64,000 nucleotides of DNA from contig JAQXBM010000098.1 in assembly GCA_029252405.1 (NCBI GenBank), positions 47,425 through 111,424 on the forward strand. Reading direction: 5' to 3'. This DNA comes from Crocinitomicaceae bacterium (GTDB taxonomy: Bacteria; Bacteroidota; Bacteroidia; Flavobacteriales_D; Crocinitomicaceae). Position 1 is the first letter of the stretch. Each line of letters opens with the position of its first letter. Shown one piece after another: positions 16,983 to 26,385 of this stretch. Position numbers and translations under genes: made by a program. The notes under the pieces are model-generated. The model was not told the origin of the DNA, searched no databases, and saw only the letters and a program-made list of their open reading frames with translations.

Positions 16983-17828
16983 ATGAAAGCACTTCCATTT
17001 ACCATCCCCAAACACGATTCTGCCTTGCTGCTTTTCCAGCGAGATATGGAAGCGGTGTTCTACGATCGTTTTCATCAACACGAAGCGATACAGATTTCCT
17101 TCATCGTTTCAGGCGAAGGTGAGTTGTTAGTTGGTGATCGCATCAGAAGATATAAACCGGGGGATGCATTCGTAATAGGATCGTATTTGCCCCACTTGTT
17201 CAAATCAGATAATTCCTTTGAGATTGAATCCGAAATGGTGACAGTGTTTTTTGCACGAACAGATTTGGATCGTCTTCTGGATTTCGAGGAACTTGCTCAG
17301 TTGGAAAATCTATTGAATGAAATGGATTTGGGAAGTGCATTGGATTCAAATCAGGAAGAAGTGGGTTCCTTGATAAATCAAATTGAAATGGCTTCTTCTT
17401 TGAATCGTTTGTCCTTGTTTTTTTCTTTGTTGGAGTTGATTTCTGAATCGAAGCGATCGGTTTTGTCCTCGAACCTCCCACGCAAACTACTTTCTGAAAA
17501 CGAGGGGATGCGGATGCAGGCCGTGATGAATTTCACCTTGGATTCATTATCGGAACAAATCAAACTAGATGAAGTAGCTGAACTGGCTAACATGTCTACG
17601 AATGCTTTTTGCCGCTATTTCAAACAGCGAACGAATAAATCCTATTTTCAGTTTTTGATTGAAATCAGGATCGAACAGGCGTGTACCTTGCTAACGAACC
17701 AAGTGGATTTGTCCATTTCGGAAGTTGCGGAATTGTCGGGATTTCAGAATCTCTCGAATTTTAACAGACGGTTTAAGAAAGAAAAGGGTGTTCCACCCTC
17801 TCAATTTAGAAGGGAGAATGCGATTTGA
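16983..17828 (+). CDS. AraC-family regulator, probably of hydroxyproline catabolism
   Basis: A 281-residue transcription factor. The N-terminal cupin (about 20-115, with FHQHEAIQISFIVSGEGEL and YKPGDAFVIGSYLPH) senses a ligand. The C-terminal double helix-turn-helix (about 180-281) contains LDEVAELANMSTNAFCRYFKQ and ISEVAELSGFQNLSNFNRRFKKEKGV. Divergent orientation from the hydroxyproline operon and the shared 251-base control region make it the likely regulator of that operon. The inducer is not deducible from sequence. Confidence 0.88.
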   Translation: MKALPFTIPKHDSALLLFQRDMEAVFYDRFHQHEAIQISFIVSGEGELLVGDRIRRYKPGDAFVIGSYLPHLFKSDNSFEIESEMVTVFFARTDLDRLLDFEELAQLENLLNEMDLGSALDSNQEEVGSLINQIEMASSLNRLSLFFSLLELISESKRSVLSSNLPRKLLSENEGMRMQAVMNFTLDSLSEQIKLDEVAELANMSTNAFCRYFKQRTNKSYFQFLIEIRIEQACTLLTNQVDLSISEVAELSGFQNLSNFNRRFKKEKGVPPSQFRRENAI

Positions 17829-17856
17829 TTCCACTGATTCCTTAATTTAGCCCCCG

Positions 17857-18540
17857 GTGAAACAATATTCAAATCAAGAACTGACTGATTTCGTCCAGTG
17901 GGATGTTCAAAATTGGGGCAAAGCCATTTCGTTTTGGCAACCTTATATTGAACAAGTTTCCAACGGAAAAGCAGCCGCATTTGGTGAACGCGAAGGTGGA
18001 CTGTCTCTCTGGCTAGCTCTCAATGATTTTGATGTTGAATGCTCGGATTACGATGTGTTCAAATCGACGCCGTTGGTAATTCACGAGAAGCACCAAGTAT
18101 CTGATCGCATCAGCTATTCTCAACAAGACATCACTTCCATTTCATTTCCAGATAACTCATTCGACTTCGTATTGTTCAAGTCAGTGATTGGAACTTTGGC
18201 GACCAAAGAGCGCCAGCAACAGGCCTTGGATGAACTTCACCGAATTTTGAAACCAGGTGGGTATTTGCTATTTGCAGAAAACACGGAAGGAACGGCCCTG
18301 CATCGATACGCTCGAAAGAAATTCACGAACTGGGGTAACCGTTGGCGTTATTTGAAATGGAAAGAAACGGACGAGATGCTGTCGAGCTACTCAAAGATTG
18401 AAAAGAAATCGATAGGATTTTTTGCCACATTTGGTCGTTCAGAAGGACAACGACGATTTTTGTCGAAAATAGATCGAGTTTTCGCACCGATTGTTCCAAA
18501 ATCATGGCGCTATATTATGATTGCTTCCTGCAGGAAGTGA
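17857..18540 (+). CDS. Class I SAM-dependent methyltransferase
   Basis: 227 residues with a GTG start and a Rossmann methyltransferase core. FGEREGGLSLWLAL corresponds to motif I (with a non-canonical glycine loop), FPDNSFDFVLFKSVIG to motif IV, and LHRILKPGGYLLFAE to the post-III strand. It belongs to the methyltransferase_11-like group and the substrate is unknown. The C-terminal IVPKSWRYIMIASCRK resembles small-molecule or lipid methyltransferases. It starts 28 bases after the AraC gene on the same strand, so co-transcription is possible, but no link to hydroxyproline is evident. Confidence 0.8.
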   Translation: MKQYSNQELTDFVQWDVQNWGKAISFWQPYIEQVSNGKAAAFGEREGGLSLWLALNDFDVECSDYDVFKSTPLVIHEKHQVSDRISYSQQDITSISFPDNSFDFVLFKSVIGTLATKERQQQALDELHRILKPGGYLLFAENTEGTALHRYARKKFTNWGNRWRYLKWKETDEMLSSYSKIEKKSIGFFATFGRSEGQRRFLSKIDRVFAPIVPKSWRYIMIASCRK

Positions 18541-18575
18541 GCGTCTCCCTTTGCCTCTCGGAACAACTAAATTTG

Positions 18576-18603
18576 TTGAATTGACAATTTAGCGCTACTT
18601 TTG
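18576..18603 (+). promoter_or_regulatory. Complete Bacteroidota-type promoter for the multicopper oxidase
   Basis: A -33 TTG (18576-18578) and a -7 TACTTTTG (18596-18603) are separated by 17 bases, the best-formed promoter in the window. It predicts a 5' leader of about 110 bases before the ATG at 18720. AAGGAG at 18694-18699 lies about 20 bases from the ATG, further than a normal ribosome binding site. Confidence 0.62.
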
Positions 18604-18719
18604 AGGAACGAAAACCTTACACATAATCACTCTCTACCACTTCTAAAGATTTCCTACCAGTTGAAATAAGCAAACAAACCTAAGTTACTTAAGAAGGAGT
18701 AGAATTAAAACTCTGCAAT

Positions 18720-20672
18720 ATGAAAACAACAACCACTTTCAGTGCATTTCTTTGTCTAATAGTACTTTGTACTTGGTCAATGAATGCCAACGCTCAACAA
18801 GTTTTTTCGAACACAGTCCCTGTCCCATACGCAATTTGGGGACCCGATTGGCGTATTGATATTATTGACACCACGCACAATTTTGATCCAATGGGGGCTG
18901 TAACTGACGTTTTTAATCAAAGTGACGGCAGCGCCCTCAAGTTTGATTTAAATGTTTCCGTTCCAGCATACGCATATAACAACCCTGATAGTACGAACGT
19001 TCCTGGTGCTTTAACGTACGCGGGACCAACATTTATAGTGGACAGAACGAATACTGCTATTGATTTTCCGATCAGAAATAGAGTTGATACACTTACAACG
19101 GTCCACTGGCACGCCCTAAACCTACCTGCCGAGTCTGATGGTGGTCCGCATCAAAGAATTAAGAAAGATTCAACGTGGCATTCAATTTTCCCGATCATTG
19201 ATGAAGTACAAACAGCGTGGTATCACAGCCATTTGATGGATTTTACAACGGACCAAGTAACACGAGGAATGGCAGGCATAATGTATGTTCAAGAACCGAG
19301 CGCCGATCCCCTCTATTCTCAACTTCCTAACGAGTATGGCGTGAACGATTTCCCGTTAAATATTCAGGCTAAAAACTTCGTTTTCGATACAATCATTACC
19401 CCTGCGGATACAACCTACCTAGTAACAGCAATCAAGGCTGGTGAAAAACCTGGTCCTGGGAGGTTTGGTATGGTGAATGGGGTCGTTGGTGGATCATTAC
19501 ATGTTCCTCATTCAATGGTTCGATTGCGCATGTTGAATGGTTCAACGATTAAAATCCTGAATATCGGATTGACCAAGGATCCGTTGTTTAATTATACATC
19601 AAGCAGTGATTCCATTCATTTTGAGACGATGCATTTAATAGCAACAGGTGGTGGCTATGTTGATTACCCTCGTCCATTTACGAACAATCTACTGTCACTT
19701 GGAGATCGGCGTGAGTTTGTTTTTGATTTTAGTCAATACAACCACGGGGATACGGTATACCTTACTCACTTTAATAATAAGCTTCCAGGCGACACGAAGT
19801 ATGGAGGTAACTGGTACAGTTCTGCAATGTGCGCATTCGTTGTGGATACAACAATACAACCGATGAACCCTGTTACGTCATTACCAGCTACGTTAAAACC
19901 ATATGATCTTGCTCCAGGCTCAGTATTTAAAACAAGAACTAAAGTCTTGACTGGATTGAGTGGAGGAGGAGCTGGAGGGCAGCAATGGTTAATTGACGAC
20001 ACTCCTATGATCATGAATGTTATCAACGACACCGTACTGGTTAATACAAAAGAAGAATGGATCATTAATAATACGACGGCTCATGCTCACCCTTGGCATA
20101 TTCATAAGGTTCAATTTCAAGTAACAGAATATGCAGGTACACTTGGTTTTCCAGATGGAAAGGGGGGATACAAGGATAGCTCGGGAATTTACACCTATCC
20201 GAACCTTCCGGATGAGTTGTTCGGATATAAAGATGTACAATTGATTCGTGATGGCGCCCAATTGACTTACGTAGCGCGTTTTGATAGCTTCCCTAGTCAA
20301 TGGGATATGGACAGTCTCTTTACACATGGCTTTATGTACCATTGCCACATCCTTACACATGAGGATGCGAGCATGATGCACCAGTTTGTGGTAGTTGATT
20401 CCTTGGTGCCAACAACGAGTGTGGGCGAAGGAGAAATCCGAACACTTACACTGTACCCGAATCCAGCTAGTAATTCAATCAAGTTCAAAGGAGATTATAC
20501 GGATTCAGGAGTGTTGCGTTTTTATGACTTAAATGGAAGATTGTTAGATGAAAGGGATATACAATCCTTGCCAGGTTCAACGATTTCCACAGATCATCTG
20601 CCTAGAGGTATCATAAAGGTCGAGTACGTATCGGGTAATATTCGATTCCTCGAAAAATTGGTGCTCCAATAG
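18720..20672 (+). CDS. Secreted multicopper oxidase with T9SS type-A sorting domain
   Basis: A laccase/CueO-like enzyme that oxidises metal ions or phenolics with O2. The 650 residues include a signal peptide (to about 26) and all copper ligand motifs: HWHA (His129, His131), WYHSH (His169, His171), HPWHIH (His457, His460, His462) and HCHILTHEDASMM (His541, Cys542, His543, His547, Met552). A C-terminal sorting domain starting LYPNPASNSIKF routes it to the cell surface. It is monocistronic, with its own promoter and terminator. The natural substrate is unknown; surface metal (Cu, Fe or Mn) oxidation is one option. Confidence 0.92.
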   Translation: MKTTTTFSAFLCLIVLCTWSMNANAQQVFSNTVPVPYAIWGPDWRIDIIDTTHNFDPMGAVTDVFNQSDGSALKFDLNVSVPAYAYNNPDSTNVPGALTYAGPTFIVDRTNTAIDFPIRNRVDTLTTVHWHALNLPAESDGGPHQRIKKDSTWHSIFPIIDEVQTAWYHSHLMDFTTDQVTRGMAGIMYVQEPSADPLYSQLPNEYGVNDFPLNIQAKNFVFDTIITPADTTYLVTAIKAGEKPGPGRFGMVNGVVGGSLHVPHSMVRLRMLNGSTIKILNIGLTKDPLFNYTSSSDSIHFETMHLIATGGGYVDYPRPFTNNLLSLGDRREFVFDFSQYNHGDTVYLTHFNNKLPGDTKYGGNWYSSAMCAFVVDTTIQPMNPVTSLPATLKPYDLAPGSVFKTRTKVLTGLSGGGAGGQQWLIDDTPMIMNVINDTVLVNTKEEWIINNTTAHAHPWHIHKVQFQVTEYAGTLGFPDGKGGYKDSSGIYTYPNLPDELFGYKDVQLIRDGAQLTYVARFDSFPSQWDMDSLFTHGFMYHCHILTHEDASMMHQFVVVDSLVPTTSVGEGEIRTLTLYPNPASNSIKFKGDYTDSGVLRFYDLNGRLLDERDIQSLPGSTISTDHLPRGIIKVEYVSGNIRFLEKLVLQ

Positions 20673-20741
20673 CAAATTGGTAATGCTTTTATGCAGATGA
20701 GTTGTCACGAAATGTAGTGATGGCTGTCCGCAAACTTTTTT

Positions 20742-20784
20742 AACAGATCAAATGGGTCCTAAGCCTGTTTGATCTGTTTTTTTT
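20742..20784 (+). terminator. Rho-independent terminator after the multicopper oxidase
   Basis: AACAGATCAAA (20742-20752) pairs perfectly with TTTGATCTGTT (20768-20778) and is followed by an uninterrupted T run. It closes the plus-strand unit facing the convergent FAD gene. Confidence 0.9.
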
Positions 20785-20844
20785 ATGGCAATTTGTAATG
20801 TCATTGAGATGTTCGCTTTGTCTTCCGCTTAATCTGATGAATAC

Positions 20845-21936
20845 TCAGGAAATATTCACTAACTCAGCGAAGCGATCTGCATGATTGAAAAACGAATACG
20901 TGAAACTCGTCGAGCGTAAAACAGAGATCTTTCCATTTGAACGCGCTTCAATTTCAGTCAATTTTGCAGCAGAATTGTAGTAAGAAGGAAACACGTTAAA
21001 TCCGTGCTGAACCAATTTCGCTTTCCCCTCAATCAATTTTCGATTTTTCATTCGTTCAATGATTGCCTCTAACAAGGTTTCGTGACTCGATGCGTGGTAT
21101 TTCTTCGCGTGAATTCCAACGCACAATAATTTCTGATTGGACTCAAGTTCATCACTCACCTGGGAGGTCATATCGCTCACTCTGTGAATATACTCATCGT
21201 CCATCCAACGCTCATATGAAAAAGCCTTCGGAATTGAAGTTTCCAGCAATAGGTGAACATGAATGTAATCAACTTGCTTGGTCTCTGGAGAAATTGAGGA
21301 CCCATCTTCAAACTCAATCGTTTCGATAGAAGAGAGGGAGGTCAGGATCAATTTATCACACGTACTTTGGTCTCCATTTTTCAATTTGAGATCAATTCCA
21401 CTTTCCGTCAACTTAACGTGCTTCAACTCCGTATTCAATGAAAGATCCAATTTTTCTGATTCAATTTTGTTCATCACTTGAGCGTGCAATTCATTCGCTC
21501 CGCCTTTTGGATACAAGTACTTTCTGGGAACTATTGAGAAGGAGAATTCAGGAGTCGCTAAACCTGCTTTCATTCGTTTGAACTCGAAGCGCAATGATCT
21601 TTTGAGTACATACTTCAATGTAGAAAGATTCAATTTCCACCCGTAAGGAATGGAAGATCCTTTCTTCAAAATTCGCGGCTGCGGCTTAAATTGAACGAGG
21701 TTGAGGTCGTAGAACGCTTTCAAAAAGTCCGTTGCAGATTTCTCAACTTCCCAAATGTGACAGCCAATTTCTACTGCAGGAATTCCATCGTGTTTGATGT
21801 TTGTCCAAGCACCACCCGCAACAGCTTTGTCATCAATGTTGACCACAGATTTCCCTTTCGACTTTTGCCAAACGGCTTCCGTAATCGCTAAAGGACTCGT
21901 ACCGATAATCACTACGTTGTGGTGCTGATCTTTCAC
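20845..21936 (-). CDS. FAD/NAD-binding oxidoreductase-like protein with altered nucleotide motif
   Basis: 363 residues with a Rossmann-type start, VVIIGTSPLAITEAVW, where the usual GxGxxG is replaced by GTSPLA. It continues with a strand and acidic end (VVNIDDK), then GGAWTNI, as in UDP-galactopyranose mutase and protoporphyrinogen-oxidase-like flavoproteins. A C-terminal FAD-domain cap is visible. The missing glycines raise the question of whether it still binds FAD. It starts 3 bases after the stop of the TonB-dependent receptor, so it is part of the same transcript. No function is assigned. Confidence 0.7.
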   Translation of the reverse strand: MKDQHHNVVIIGTSPLAITEAVWQKSKGKSVVNIDDKAVAGGAWTNIKHDGIPAVEIGCHIWEVEKSATDFLKAFYDLNLVQFKPQPRILKKGSSIPYGWKLNLSTLKYVLKRSLRFEFKRMKAGLATPEFSFSIVPRKYLYPKGGANELHAQVMNKIESEKLDLSLNTELKHVKLTESGIDLKLKNGDQSTCDKLILTSLSSIETIEFEDGSSISPETKQVDYIHVHLLLETSIPKAFSYERWMDDEYIHRVSDMTSQVSDELESNQKLLCVGIHAKKYHASSHETLLEAIIERMKNRKLIEGKAKLVQHGFNVFPSYYNSAAKLTEIEARSNGKISVLRSTSFTYSFFNHADRFAELVNIS

Positions 21937-21939
21937 GGC

Positions 21940-24309
21940 CTAGAATGTTATGCGGTATTGGAAAACAGGAAGGAATCCGTTTTGGTACACCGTTCGAACT
22001 TTCCCTGCGTAGGCGTTGTATTCCTGATAAAAGATGTTGTCGCGATCGGTGAAGTTCTGAATGTCAAATGCCCATTCTTGAGTTGCGTTTTTACCAATCA
22101 ATTTGAATGCAACACGAGCATTTCCTTTCAAGTAATCGCTGTATTGTTGCTCGTAAGCATTTTCCAAATCGCGAATTTCAGCACCGAAGAATTGACTTTG
22201 CGCCAAAAGAATTTCTGAGTATCGCCCGCCACCGTTCCATGTAAACTTAAGGTCGATGCTCAAGGCAGATTTGAATTTAGGATCTTTCTTTTTGTTTCCA
22301 AATCGGAATTCGTATCCTGCTAAAGTATTCAATGTGTGATTTCCGTTGAAGGCCGTGTTTCGCCAAACCCCGTCGCTTCCTTGGTATTTGGATTCGAAAA
22401 GCGAAGCCGTGACCAAGAAATAGAACCCGTTGTCGAGTGGTTTTTCTAGCGTAACTTCAATTCCGTAATTGTATCCAAATCCTTCATTAACCAAAGTATC
22501 CGGTGTCGATGTGAGGAATGTCGCTCCAAAATTCAAAGTAGAATAACTACTGCTCGAGAATTCTACGGGAACGTTCGTCAAGTACTGACCATACGCTTCA
22601 GCTTTCACACGGATCCCGTGTTTGAATCCTTTTTGATATCCAGCAATCAAGTGGTTACTTCTGGTGAACCCAATATTTCTATTTGGCGTTTCGTAACTCC
22701 CGTTAGCGAGTTGAACTTGATCGAAATAGGTTTCAATTGGCGCCATTTGACTGTGCAATCCATAACCAAATGTCAGCTGTTGATTGCTTTTCATTTTGTA
22801 CTCCAATCCGATTCTTGGTTCAACCGCCCATTGCCAATCCAGGTTGAGAAACTGACCGTAAACACCGCTTACAAGTGTGAAATCCTCATTCAGTCGGAAG
22901 CGATGTTGGAAGTGCGGACGAATCATTGCCATGTTGCCTTCAAAATCACGTAACCTTCTAAATTGGCCTGTCTCTGAACTGTAAAGAGAATCGGAAAGAT
23001 TAAGGAAATACATATCGAAAATCAATCCTGTTTTGATCAAATGTCGACTTGAAAATTTGTTTTGGTAGTTGAATACCGTCGTTTGCTTCGCAATGGAAGA
23101 GTTGGCCAAAAAGTTGGTGAAGGGATTTTCGCCATTGGCATCCAAGGTGTCATTTTGGGCTACACTTGTCGCGATTTGTCCACCCAACATGATTTCAAAA
23201 AACGAATTCGAATTGATGCGTTGTTTGTGATTGACGCCCATCATTCCCGTGTTTGTCGAGAAATAAACATCATTTCCTTGGAACCCCCAAAGGTCGTTGG
23301 CGTCTTGTGTATCTGATGCTAGGATGGCGATTTTACTCAAGCCTCCAATTCCAAAAACTGACGTGACTCCTTTCTTGTGCGGGAAGTTCAGCTTGAAACT
23401 GAGATCTTGATATTTTGGTAGGGCTGCCGTCCCGAAATCGAGTCCAACTGCTTGGGCAAGTTCCAGTGTAGAGTAGCGGTAATTCACCAAGAAAGAGGAT
23501 TTGTTTTTCCTTGATATCGGACCTTCAGCCATTCCTTCGAGACCATTCAGACCGATTTGCCCCATGAACTCGAATTTCTCGTTGTTACCTTTGCGCATTC
23601 TCAAATCGAACACACCTGCCAAGGCATTGCCATATTCAGCTGGGAAAGCACCTGTGAAGAAATCTGAATTGGCTAAAACGTTGTTGTTTAGCATCGAAAT
23701 CGGTCCACCTGTGGTTCCAAATCGTGCAAAGTGGTTTGGGTTCGGAATGTCTATTCCTTCCATTCGGTACAATACTCCTGAGGGCGAATTCCCGCGTACA
23801 ATGATATCGTTTCTGGAATCATCCGCACCTTGAACTCCTGCAAAATTCTGCGCCATTCTCGCAACGTCGTTGAAACTTCCTGCATACCGCTGACTTTCCT
23901 CCACAGAGAACGATCGAGCGCTCACTGTCGCCAACTGATTAACTGTTTCGCCGTCATTAATCGCTTTGACCGTTACTTCGTCTAAATCCAAGACTTCTTC
24001 GGTCAGTTTGATCTCGAGAACCAGCTCTTTTGAAGATGTCAATTCCAAGTTCGAAAGCACAGCGTTTTCGTAGCCCATCATTGTTGCAATAACTGTATAT
24101 CGACCTACTGGTACATTCTCGAATCGAAAGTTGCCATCGAAATCGCTAAGCTGTCGCAGTGAATCGGTTGTACCAAAAAGGAAAATTTTTGCTTGTGGGA
24201 GGGTAGATTCAGAATATCGATCGATTACTTTACCACGAACGGTTTGGGTAATCTGACCGAAAGAGGAAAGTGAAATGATCAGTACAACAAGAGTAGATAA
24301 GAATTTCAT
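21940..24309 (-). CDS. TonB-dependent outer-membrane receptor
   Basis: 789 residues: signal peptide (MKFLSTLVVLIISLSSFGQ), an N-terminal carboxypeptidase-regulatory-like domain (about 22-100, with GKVIDRYSESTLPQAKIFL), a plug domain (about 120-240, with VRGNSPSGVLYRMEGIDIPNP) and a long beta-barrel ending in an aromatic residue (QYRITF). It takes up an unknown ligand using TonB/ExbB energy. There is no SusD partner. It is co-transcribed with the downstream FAD protein and sits next to a membrane LytTR regulator on the same strand, which could control it. Confidence 0.93.
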   Translation of the reverse strand: MKFLSTLVVLIISLSSFGQITQTVRGKVIDRYSESTLPQAKIFLFGTTDSLRQLSDFDGNFRFENVPVGRYTVIATMMGYENAVLSNLELTSSKELVLEIKLTEEVLDLDEVTVKAINDGETVNQLATVSARSFSVEESQRYAGSFNDVARMAQNFAGVQGADDSRNDIIVRGNSPSGVLYRMEGIDIPNPNHFARFGTTGGPISMLNNNVLANSDFFTGAFPAEYGNALAGVFDLRMRKGNNEKFEFMGQIGLNGLEGMAEGPISRKNKSSFLVNYRYSTLELAQAVGLDFGTAALPKYQDLSFKLNFPHKKGVTSVFGIGGLSKIAILASDTQDANDLWGFQGNDVYFSTNTGMMGVNHKQRINSNSFFEIMLGGQIATSVAQNDTLDANGENPFTNFLANSSIAKQTTVFNYQNKFSSRHLIKTGLIFDMYFLNLSDSLYSSETGQFRRLRDFEGNMAMIRPHFQHRFRLNEDFTLVSGVYGQFLNLDWQWAVEPRIGLEYKMKSNQQLTFGYGLHSQMAPIETYFDQVQLANGSYETPNRNIGFTRSNHLIAGYQKGFKHGIRVKAEAYGQYLTNVPVEFSSSSYSTLNFGATFLTSTPDTLVNEGFGYNYGIEVTLEKPLDNGFYFLVTASLFESKYQGSDGVWRNTAFNGNHTLNTLAGYEFRFGNKKKDPKFKSALSIDLKFTWNGGGRYSEILLAQSQFFGAEIRDLENAYEQQYSDYLKGNARVAFKLIGKNATQEWAFDIQNFTDRDNIFYQEYNAYAGKVRTVYQNGFLPVFQYRITF

Positions 24310-24337
24310 TTGATTTGCTTTTTTCCAAACCTAGTGA

Positions 24338-24345
24338 CAAAAGTA
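24338..24345 (-). promoter_or_regulatory. -7 element for the TonB receptor
   Basis: The minus strand reads TACTTTTG, 28 bases upstream of the receptor ATG at 24309. No -33 TTG was found at the usual spacing. The 112-base gap to the LytTR gene otherwise contains nothing recognisable. Confidence 0.45.
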
Positions 24346-24421
24346 ATGTAGAATTGGGTTGCTGTGACGAAAAACTCAATTTTGTGATGACGAACAAAGG
24401 AAAGTGACGAATAAGTTCGCC

Positions 24422-25288
24422 CTAACCATTCATCACGCGTTCGAAGTCTGATATTTGCTTTCTGGAGACAGGTACTTTTTCGAGGTCATCTCCAAAGTTT
24501 ATCAAGTAGCCCTGAGAATTTCCTTGGTAGCTTAGGACCTTTGACGTGTTGATAATATATCCGCGATGAGTTTTGAGTGCAGGGAATTCCTCATTATTGA
24601 AAATCGTTTCCAACTTAGCGAGTGTAATTCGATGCAAATCCTTTTGAGTAACCCCATCATTTTCAGAAAAAAACTCTACATAGTTGCCAGCCGCTTTTGC
24701 GAAGAGGAAGGAATCTGAACGGAGTACCATAGCCTGCTCCTTGCTCGTTCCATTTACAGTAATTGACTTGGGAGTGCTCGCTGGCTCTTCCTCTTGATTT
24801 TCTCGATTTACTGAAATTTTGATTTCACCATAATTGGACAATCCAGCGGAGATTACAAAAAAGACGGTAATTGGAAACAAACCAACCGCATATGTCATTC
24901 CAAGGTTTTCCAGCAATGACATTAACGAAGAATGTGAAGAGTAAATCTCGGGATGAACGATAAATTGCATGATCAGGTGATTGGTCAATCCAATTAAGGT
25001 GGCAGCGATAAATGCAGCCAGCAACTGGTGTCCAATTGTCCATCGGTCTTCTAAACGATCCGAAAAATACTTAGCCGAAACGAATAGCATAAGCGATACA
25101 AAAACCAAGGTGATTAATCCAAAACAAGCAGAAGCGAGTATCGGGTCCAGACGTGACTTTTCATAAAGTTCGAATGGCCTGAAAATCGCAAGAAAACCGA
25201 ACACAAAAACTGAAATCCCAATGGAAATAAACCATCTTGACTGTTTTGAAAGTTGTATCGTACTGGGACTTTTCAGTATTCTGAACAT
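24422..25288 (-). CDS. Membrane-anchored LytTR transcription regulator
   Basis: 288 residues. Four hydrophobic segments (about 20-38, 48-68, 85-108, 125-150) form an N-terminal membrane domain, followed by a linker rich in Glu/Ser and a C-terminal LytTR DNA-binding domain (about 185-285). The latter shows DSFLFAKAAGNYVEFF, LAKLETIF and FPALKTHRGYIINTSKV. There is no response-regulator receiver domain, so the signal is probably sensed in or at the membrane. It lies upstream of the TonB receptor on the same strand, a plausible target. Confidence 0.88.
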   Translation of the reverse strand: MFRILKSPSTIQLSKQSRWFISIGISVFVFGFLAIFRPFELYEKSRLDPILASACFGLITLVFVSLMLFVSAKYFSDRLEDRWTIGHQLLAAFIAATLIGLTNHLIMQFIVHPEIYSSHSSLMSLLENLGMTYAVGLFPITVFFVISAGLSNYGEIKISVNRENQEEEPASTPKSITVNGTSKEQAMVLRSDSFLFAKAAGNYVEFFSENDGVTQKDLHRITLAKLETIFNNEEFPALKTHRGYIINTSKVLSYQGNSQGYLINFGDDLEKVPVSRKQISDFERVMNG

Positions 25289-25354
25289 GCCGTAAAATTG
25301 ACAAAATTTCCAAGAATAGACAAATGAAAGTGGATGGTCTATTTGAATAATAGC

Positions 25355-25362
25355 TACATTTG
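25355..25362 (+). promoter_or_regulatory. -7 element for gpsA
   Basis: TACATTTG matches TAnnTTTG and ends 6 bases before the ATG at 25369, predicting an essentially leaderless mRNA. The TTG at 25360 lies in this box. Confidence 0.5.
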
Positions 25363-25368
25363 TATTTC

Positions 25369-26367
25369 ATGGATACTGGAAAGCGAATTGCGGTAATTGG
25401 TGGTGGAAGTTGGGCGACAGCGCTCGTTAAAATGCTGTGTAACAACGTTGACCATGTCAATTGGTACATGCGTAACGAGGACGCAGTTGATCATATCGAA
25501 AAGTACCACCGCAACCCTAATTATTTGCAATCCGTTGAGATTGATCTGAACAAAGTCAATGTTAGTACAGATTTGGTGAAGATGATCGAATCAGCAGATG
25601 CCGTTATCATCGCAACTCCATCAGCATTCCTAACGAAGTTATTCGAGGACTTCCCGATTGATTTGATGAAAGACAAAGTTGTTTTTTCAGCGGTAAAGGG
25701 AATCATTCCTGAATACAATGCAATTCCAGCCCGATTCATTCATAAAACTTTCGGAACTCCTTACGACAATATTGGAATCATCTGTGGTCCCTGTCACGCG
25801 GAGGAAGTCGCACTCGAGCGATTATCTTACCTAACGATTGCCTGTCAGGATGAAGATATTTCTGAGGAAATGGCAGAAATATTGGCCTGTCGATACATTA
25901 AAACAACTATTTCTGACGATTTGTTCGGAACGGAATTATCGGCTGTTTTGAAAAACGTTTACGCGATTGCTTCGGGTATTTGCGCAGGACTTGGATATGG
26001 AGATAACTTTCAATCCGTATTAATTTCAAATGCGATTCAAGAAATCGAAAATTTCATCGATGAGGTGAGTCCAATTCACCGTGATGTAAAATCTTCAGCT
26101 TATTTGGGTGATTTATTGGTGACTGCTTATTCCAAATTCTCCCGAAATAGAAACTTCGGGTACATGGTCGGAAAAGGGTATTCTGTGAAGACAGCCCAAA
26201 TGGAAATGGACATGATTGCGGAAGGTTATTACGCTACGAAGAGCGTCATGGAAATCAAGAAGAAGTTCGAGGTTGAAATGCCGATCGTAGAGGCGGTGAA
26301 CAACATCATTTACGAGAAAATTTCTCCTGTTATTGAGATGCGTATTTTGACGGATAAGTTGAGTTAA
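25369..26367 (+). CDS. gpsA: NAD(P)-dependent glycerol-3-phosphate dehydrogenase
   Basis: Reduces dihydroxyacetone phosphate to sn-glycerol-3-phosphate for phospholipid synthesis. The 332 residues have the nucleotide motif AVIGGGSWATALVKML, VVFSAVKGI, GPCHAEEVA, the catalytic lysine segment ELSAVLKNVYAIASGICAGLGYGDN and SSAYLGDLLVT. The ATG at 25369 is preferred over the TTG at 25360 because of the overlapping promoter box. It is the first of three genes on this strand. Confidence 0.95.
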   Translation: MDTGKRIAVIGGGSWATALVKMLCNNVDHVNWYMRNEDAVDHIEKYHRNPNYLQSVEIDLNKVNVSTDLVKMIESADAVIIATPSAFLTKLFEDFPIDLMKDKVVFSAVKGIIPEYNAIPARFIHKTFGTPYDNIGIICGPCHAEEVALERLSYLTIACQDEDISEEMAEILACRYIKTTISDDLFGTELSAVLKNVYAIASGICAGLGYGDNFQSVLISNAIQEIENFIDEVSPIHRDVKSSAYLGDLLVTAYSKFSRNRNFGYMVGKGYSVKTAQMEMDMIAEGYYATKSVMEIKKKFEVEMPIVEAVNNIIYEKISPVIEMRILTDKLS

Positions 26368-26385
26368 TTGAACATCATCCGATAG

